A DNA stretch of 6,225 bases from Gemmatimonadota bacterium (GTDB lineage: Bacteria; Gemmatimonadota; Gemmatimonadetes; Gemmatimonadales; GWC2-71-9): the NCBI GenBank assembly GCA_025361465.1, contig JANYAG010000035.1, forward strand, positions 1 to 6,225, read 5' to 3'. The first letter of the stretch is position 1, and every line of letters starts with the position of its first letter. This document shows, one piece after another, positions 4,086-6,225 of this stretch. A model generated the notes under the pieces. The model worked only from the letters and a program-made list of their open reading frames with translations, was not told the DNA's origin and did no database searches. The translations under genes and the position numbers were made by a program.

Positions 4086-5529
4086 CGCCACCGAAAATGA
4101 AGGCGACTTCGTCATCGCCTCCTCAGAGTCGGATTGCACGATCCAGTCTGGTGCGAGCGAGTCCATGACGATCACGGTGACCCGGAGTGGCGGCTTCACC
4201 AGTGCGGTGACCCTGGCGGCTCAGGGAGTGCCAACCGGCGTCACGGCGACATTCACCCCGGCAAGCGTGCCAGCGGGGAGCACCAGTGCGACCCTTTCGC
4301 TCAGTGTTCCGAGCACCGCGACGCCAGGAGTCTCCGCCATCACGATTGTTGGTTCTGCGGCCGGGATGACCAACAAACAGGTCACGATGGCCATGACCAT
4401 CACGCCCGCACCGGTCGGCGGCTTTGCGATCGCGCTAAATCCGGCAACTTTGTCGATCCAGCAGGGGCAGACGGGCGTGTCTGCGGTGACCATCACGCGG
4501 ACGGCGCCGTTCGCAGGCGCGGTGAACCTGGTTCTTGATGGGGCGCCGACCGGTGTCACCGCGTCATTCAACCCGAATCCGATCGCGGCGGGTGGAACAA
4601 CATCGACCGTCACCATCTCGGTGACCGACCGGTTGGCTCCGCTGAGTCTCACGGTGACGGCCATCCCGCCGCCGATCCCGATCAACCTCTCCTGCAACAC
4701 CGAGGCGACCGCGATCTGGCTGGGCTTCCAGGATGGTGACGGCCCCTGGCAGCAGATCGTCGGCGTCAATGGGACGTACTCCGTTGGCTTCACGGCGAAC
4801 CGTGGCGCGATCGCCTACGTCCGCAGCATCACCGGGACGGTGACGACGTACGACGTCGCGCTGGTGTACGCGACCCGGGCGGAATTCGTCGACTGGGCGC
4901 CGCAAGCGAGTGCCATGTGGCAACCCCACAAGACCTTGACCGGCACGGTCGCCGGTGTGGCGGCGGGCGATTACTTCCACGTCGCGGTGGGTGACGGTGA
5001 GGCGCAGATCCTGCCGGGTGGCGGCTCGAATGTCGTGATCTCCCGTGCCACGACCGGTGCGCGTGACCTCGTCGCCGGGCGGCTCCACACGAACGTGCCG
5101 CTGCAGCCGGCGGACCTGATACTCCGGCGCGGAACGGACTATCCAGCGGGAAGTGTGATTCCGGTGCTCGACTTCGCTTCAGGCGAACCATTTGCCTCGG
5201 AACTCAAGACAGCCACGATTGTGGCTGCCGCTGGCGATGTCCTCAATCTCTGGAGCGATCTCATCACGGCGAACCAGACCGCCGGATATCTGCCGACGGC
5301 TGTCCCGACGAGCAACATCGGGCTCTTCCCGACGGTGCCGAGCGCGCGGATGGTGGCCGGTGACGTATGCAACTTGTGGGCGTCGGCCACCTCGTTCGAC
5401 GGCGCCTCAAGAAGGGAAGTGGTCAACACCTTTGTTGCTCCAGCCGATCAGACGTTGACACTGGGCGGCCGGCTGACGGAACCCACGGTATTCACCCTGA
5501 CGGCGCGCCGTTCTATCAGGTGCGGGTGA
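4021..5529 (+). CDS. Ig-like repeat protein, N-terminal part of a broken gene
   Basis: The frame encodes tandem all-beta Ig-like domains of the kind found in exported or surface proteins. Domain 1 (residues about 29-128) and domain 2 (about 134-214) share the pattern Thr-Val-Thr-Arg, Gly-Phe or Pro-Phe, Gly-Val-Thr-Ala-x-Phe-x-Pro, Ala-Gly. After a Pro-rich hinge (AIPPPIPI) comes a different module (about 223-295) with SCNTEATAIWLGFQDGDGPW and RGAIAYV. A large remainder follows that I do not recognise. The only in-frame starts are a TTG at 4021 and a GTG at 4057, both inside attC3, or ATG 4165 inside domain 1; none has a ribosome binding site. The original start and secretion signal were probably lost at 4085-4086; the Val-Gly-Ser-Cys at residues 14-17 resembles a lipobox but derives from attC. 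The frame stops at 5527-5529 only because of a frameshift at about 5500. Domain 2 is about 20 residues short near residue 207, suggesting an internal deletion. Confidence 0.6.
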   Translation: MLRSRPDLLACAVVGSCGKCSTATENEGDFVIASSESDCTIQSGASESMTITVTRSGGFTSAVTLAAQGVPTGVTATFTPASVPAGSTSATLSLSVPSTATPGVSAITIVGSAAGMTNKQVTMAMTITPAPVGGFAIALNPATLSIQQGQTGVSAVTITRTAPFAGAVNLVLDGAPTGVTASFNPNPIAAGGTTSTVTISVTDRLAPLSLTVTAIPPPIPINLSCNTEATAIWLGFQDGDGPWQQIVGVNGTYSVGFTANRGAIAYVRSITGTVTTYDVALVYATRAEFVDWAPQASAMWQPHKTLTGTVAGVAAGDYFHVAVGDGEAQILPGGGSNVVISRATTGARDLVAGRLHTNVPLQPADLILRRGTDYPAGSVIPVLDFASGEPFASELKTATIVAAAGDVLNLWSDLITANQTAGYLPTAVPTSNIGLFPTVPSARMVAGDVCNLWASATSFDGASRREVVNTFVAPADQTLTLGGRLTEPTVFTLTARRSIRCG

Positions 5530-5843
5530 CCACGGCGCCGCAGGCGGACTACAGCACCGTGTACGAGGGGTCATGCGTGCAACCCGACCGGACGGGGAGC
5601 TTCATTGTCACCGCCGGTTGGCGGGGCGGGACCGCGGTGAACCTCACCACACCGGATCTCACCGCTGTGCCGGGTTGGCTGGCGACCTGGGGTCCCCGAC
5701 CCGGCGTGACCGCCACGCTGATCGCGAAGGGGATCGGAGTTTCCGGCGCGGGCGGGTCGCTGGCTCCCCTGCTGGGCAAGGGGATCACGATCGGGGGCGT
5801 GGTGATGCGCACGGCGATGTTGTCAAAGCAGGTCGTGCCGTAG
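5502..5843 (+). pseudogene. Ig-like repeat protein, C-terminal part after the frameshift
   Basis: In the next frame the same protein appears to continue: GAPFYQVRVTTAPQADYSTV, then YEGSCVQPDRTGSFIVTAGW, and an end of TAMLSKQVVP with stop TAG at 5841-5843. The upstream frame reads PTVFTLTARRSIRCG and stops, so the joined text would be PTVFTLT followed by GAPFYQ if one base (most simply a G in CTGACGGCGCG, 5498-5508) were restored. The segment has about 113 codons with composition like the upstream part (Thr, Val, Gly and Ala rich). It has no ribosome binding site of its own; a GTG at 5520 could only start a fragment. This is either a real mutation, in keeping with the lost 5' end, or a sequencing error in a GC-rich run. 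Confidence 0.7.
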
Positions 5844-5941
5844 TCAGGACTGCCAAGGAAGAGGCTCCCGCGGCCCCTGCGCAGAGGATCCCGCAAGGGT
5901 TACCTTGGTGAACCGCGCACAACCCCGGAGTTTCGCACCGC

Positions 5942-6225
5942 ATGTCTGCCGACGAGACACTGCCGCACACGGTGACGCGTCTCCTCGACGAGGTTGGTCG
6001 AGGCGATCCGCTCGCCGCCGAGCAGCTGCTGCCGCTCGTCTATGCCGAGCTGCGCAGCATCGCCGAGAAGCACATGCGCGGTGAACGGCCGGACCACACC
6101 TTGCAACCCACGGCGTTGGTCCACGAAGCCTACCTCCGGCTCCTGGGGTCGGCGCCGATCGCGTTCGAGAGCCGCCTCCATTTCCTCCGCACCGCCTCGC
6201 AGGTGATGCGCCGGGTGCTGGTCGA
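5942..6225 (+). CDS. ECF-type RNA polymerase sigma factor, N-terminal part
   Basis: The gene runs off the right edge; 94 codons are visible. The protein matches the ECF-like sigma factors of the TIGR02999 group, frequent in Gemmatimonadota, Acidobacteriota and Planctomycetota. Visible blocks are VTRLLDEVGRGDPLAAEQLL (residues 11-30), PLVYAELRSIAEKHMRGERP (31-50, sigma region 2.1), HTLQPTALVHEAYLRLLG (52-69, regions 2.2-2.3) and FLRTASQVMRRVLV (81-94, region 2.4, -10 recognition). Region 4 lies outside the window. ATG 5942 follows GGAG (5927-5930) after 11 bases, a rather long spacing; a TGA at 5909-5911 closes the frame upstream. In related genomes such a gene is often followed by a serine/threonine kinase gene, which may be expected to the right, but that is inference. 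Codon use and frame look healthy, so host sequence seems to resume here. Confidence 0.9.
   Translation, partial: MSADETLPHTVTRLLDEVGRGDPLAAEQLLPLVYAELRSIAEKHMRGERPDHTLQPTALVHEAYLRLLGSAPIAFESRLHFLRTASQVMRRVLV

Noticed and set aside
4221..4793. A 190-codon minus-strand open frame.
   Set aside because: It is the mirror of the Ig-like repeats; the Val/Thr-rich text arises from complementing Thr/Val codons. No start signal.
5844..5941. CCAAGG (5853-5858) and CCTTGG (5903-5908) as a terminator or another attC after the Ig-like gene.
   Set aside because: The arms are only 6 bp and 44 bases apart, no T-run follows, and there is no RYYYAAC or GTTRRRY pair.
1..6225. CRISPR arrays, tRNA or rRNA genes, riboswitches, or a new defence system.
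   Set aside because: I saw no regular spaced repeats, cloverleaf or rRNA-like sequence. The gene content is TA modules, transposases, a repeat protein and a sigma factor, all assignable to known families.

Overview
The window is about 6.2 kb of GC-rich bacterial DNA. It looks like the distal end of a chromosomal integron cassette array, damaged by insertion sequences, followed by host genes. An ECF sigma factor of the family common in Gemmatimonadota, Acidobacteriota and Planctomycetota, beside a repetitive Ig-like exported-type protein, suggests one of those soil or sediment lineages. Gemmatimonadota is my first guess, but this is inference with modest confidence.

Layout, left to right. At 1-116 there is a minus-strand gene fragment that runs off the left edge. 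At 116-214 the outer end of an IS3-family element occurs twice in tandem with a period of about 50 bp, followed by the 3' part of its transposase (minus strand, 204 to about 738). The element is cut off there and fused to a HigB-type toxin gene that has lost its 5' end; the HigA antitoxin gene after it is intact (880-1251). Two further toxin-antitoxin (TA) modules follow on the plus strand: DUF433 antitoxin with DUF5615 PIN-like toxin (1388-1916), and ribbon-helix-helix antitoxin with PIN-domain toxin (2070-2692). A complete IS481-family element (2702-3992, minus strand) lies directly behind the last toxin. After it come an Ig-like repeat protein gene with a frameshift and no credible start (up to 5843) and the start of an ECF sigma factor gene (5942 to the right edge).

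The feature that ties this together is not a gene. Behind each TA module is an attC-like recombination site: attC1 (1257-1306), attC2 (1911-2025) and attC3 (4008-4085). All three share the same 5' arm (consensus GCGCTTGCTGC), a pairing 3' arm, a 2-nt spacer on the left and a 5-nt spacer on the right. attC1 and attC2 end in perfect GTTRRRY boxes (GTTAGGC, GTTAGAT). The TA modules therefore appear to be integron cassettes, all facing right, so an integrase and attI site would be expected to the left of this window. attC3 has no GTT box at the expected position, and the sequence beyond it enters the Ig-like gene in mid-reading-frame. The right edge of the array therefore looks like a deletion junction.

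The array contains only TA modules, as is typical of large sedentary integrons, where such modules are thought to discourage cassette loss. One module has been disarmed (toxin truncated, antitoxin kept). I see no new enzymatic system. The novelty is in the architecture and its decay.
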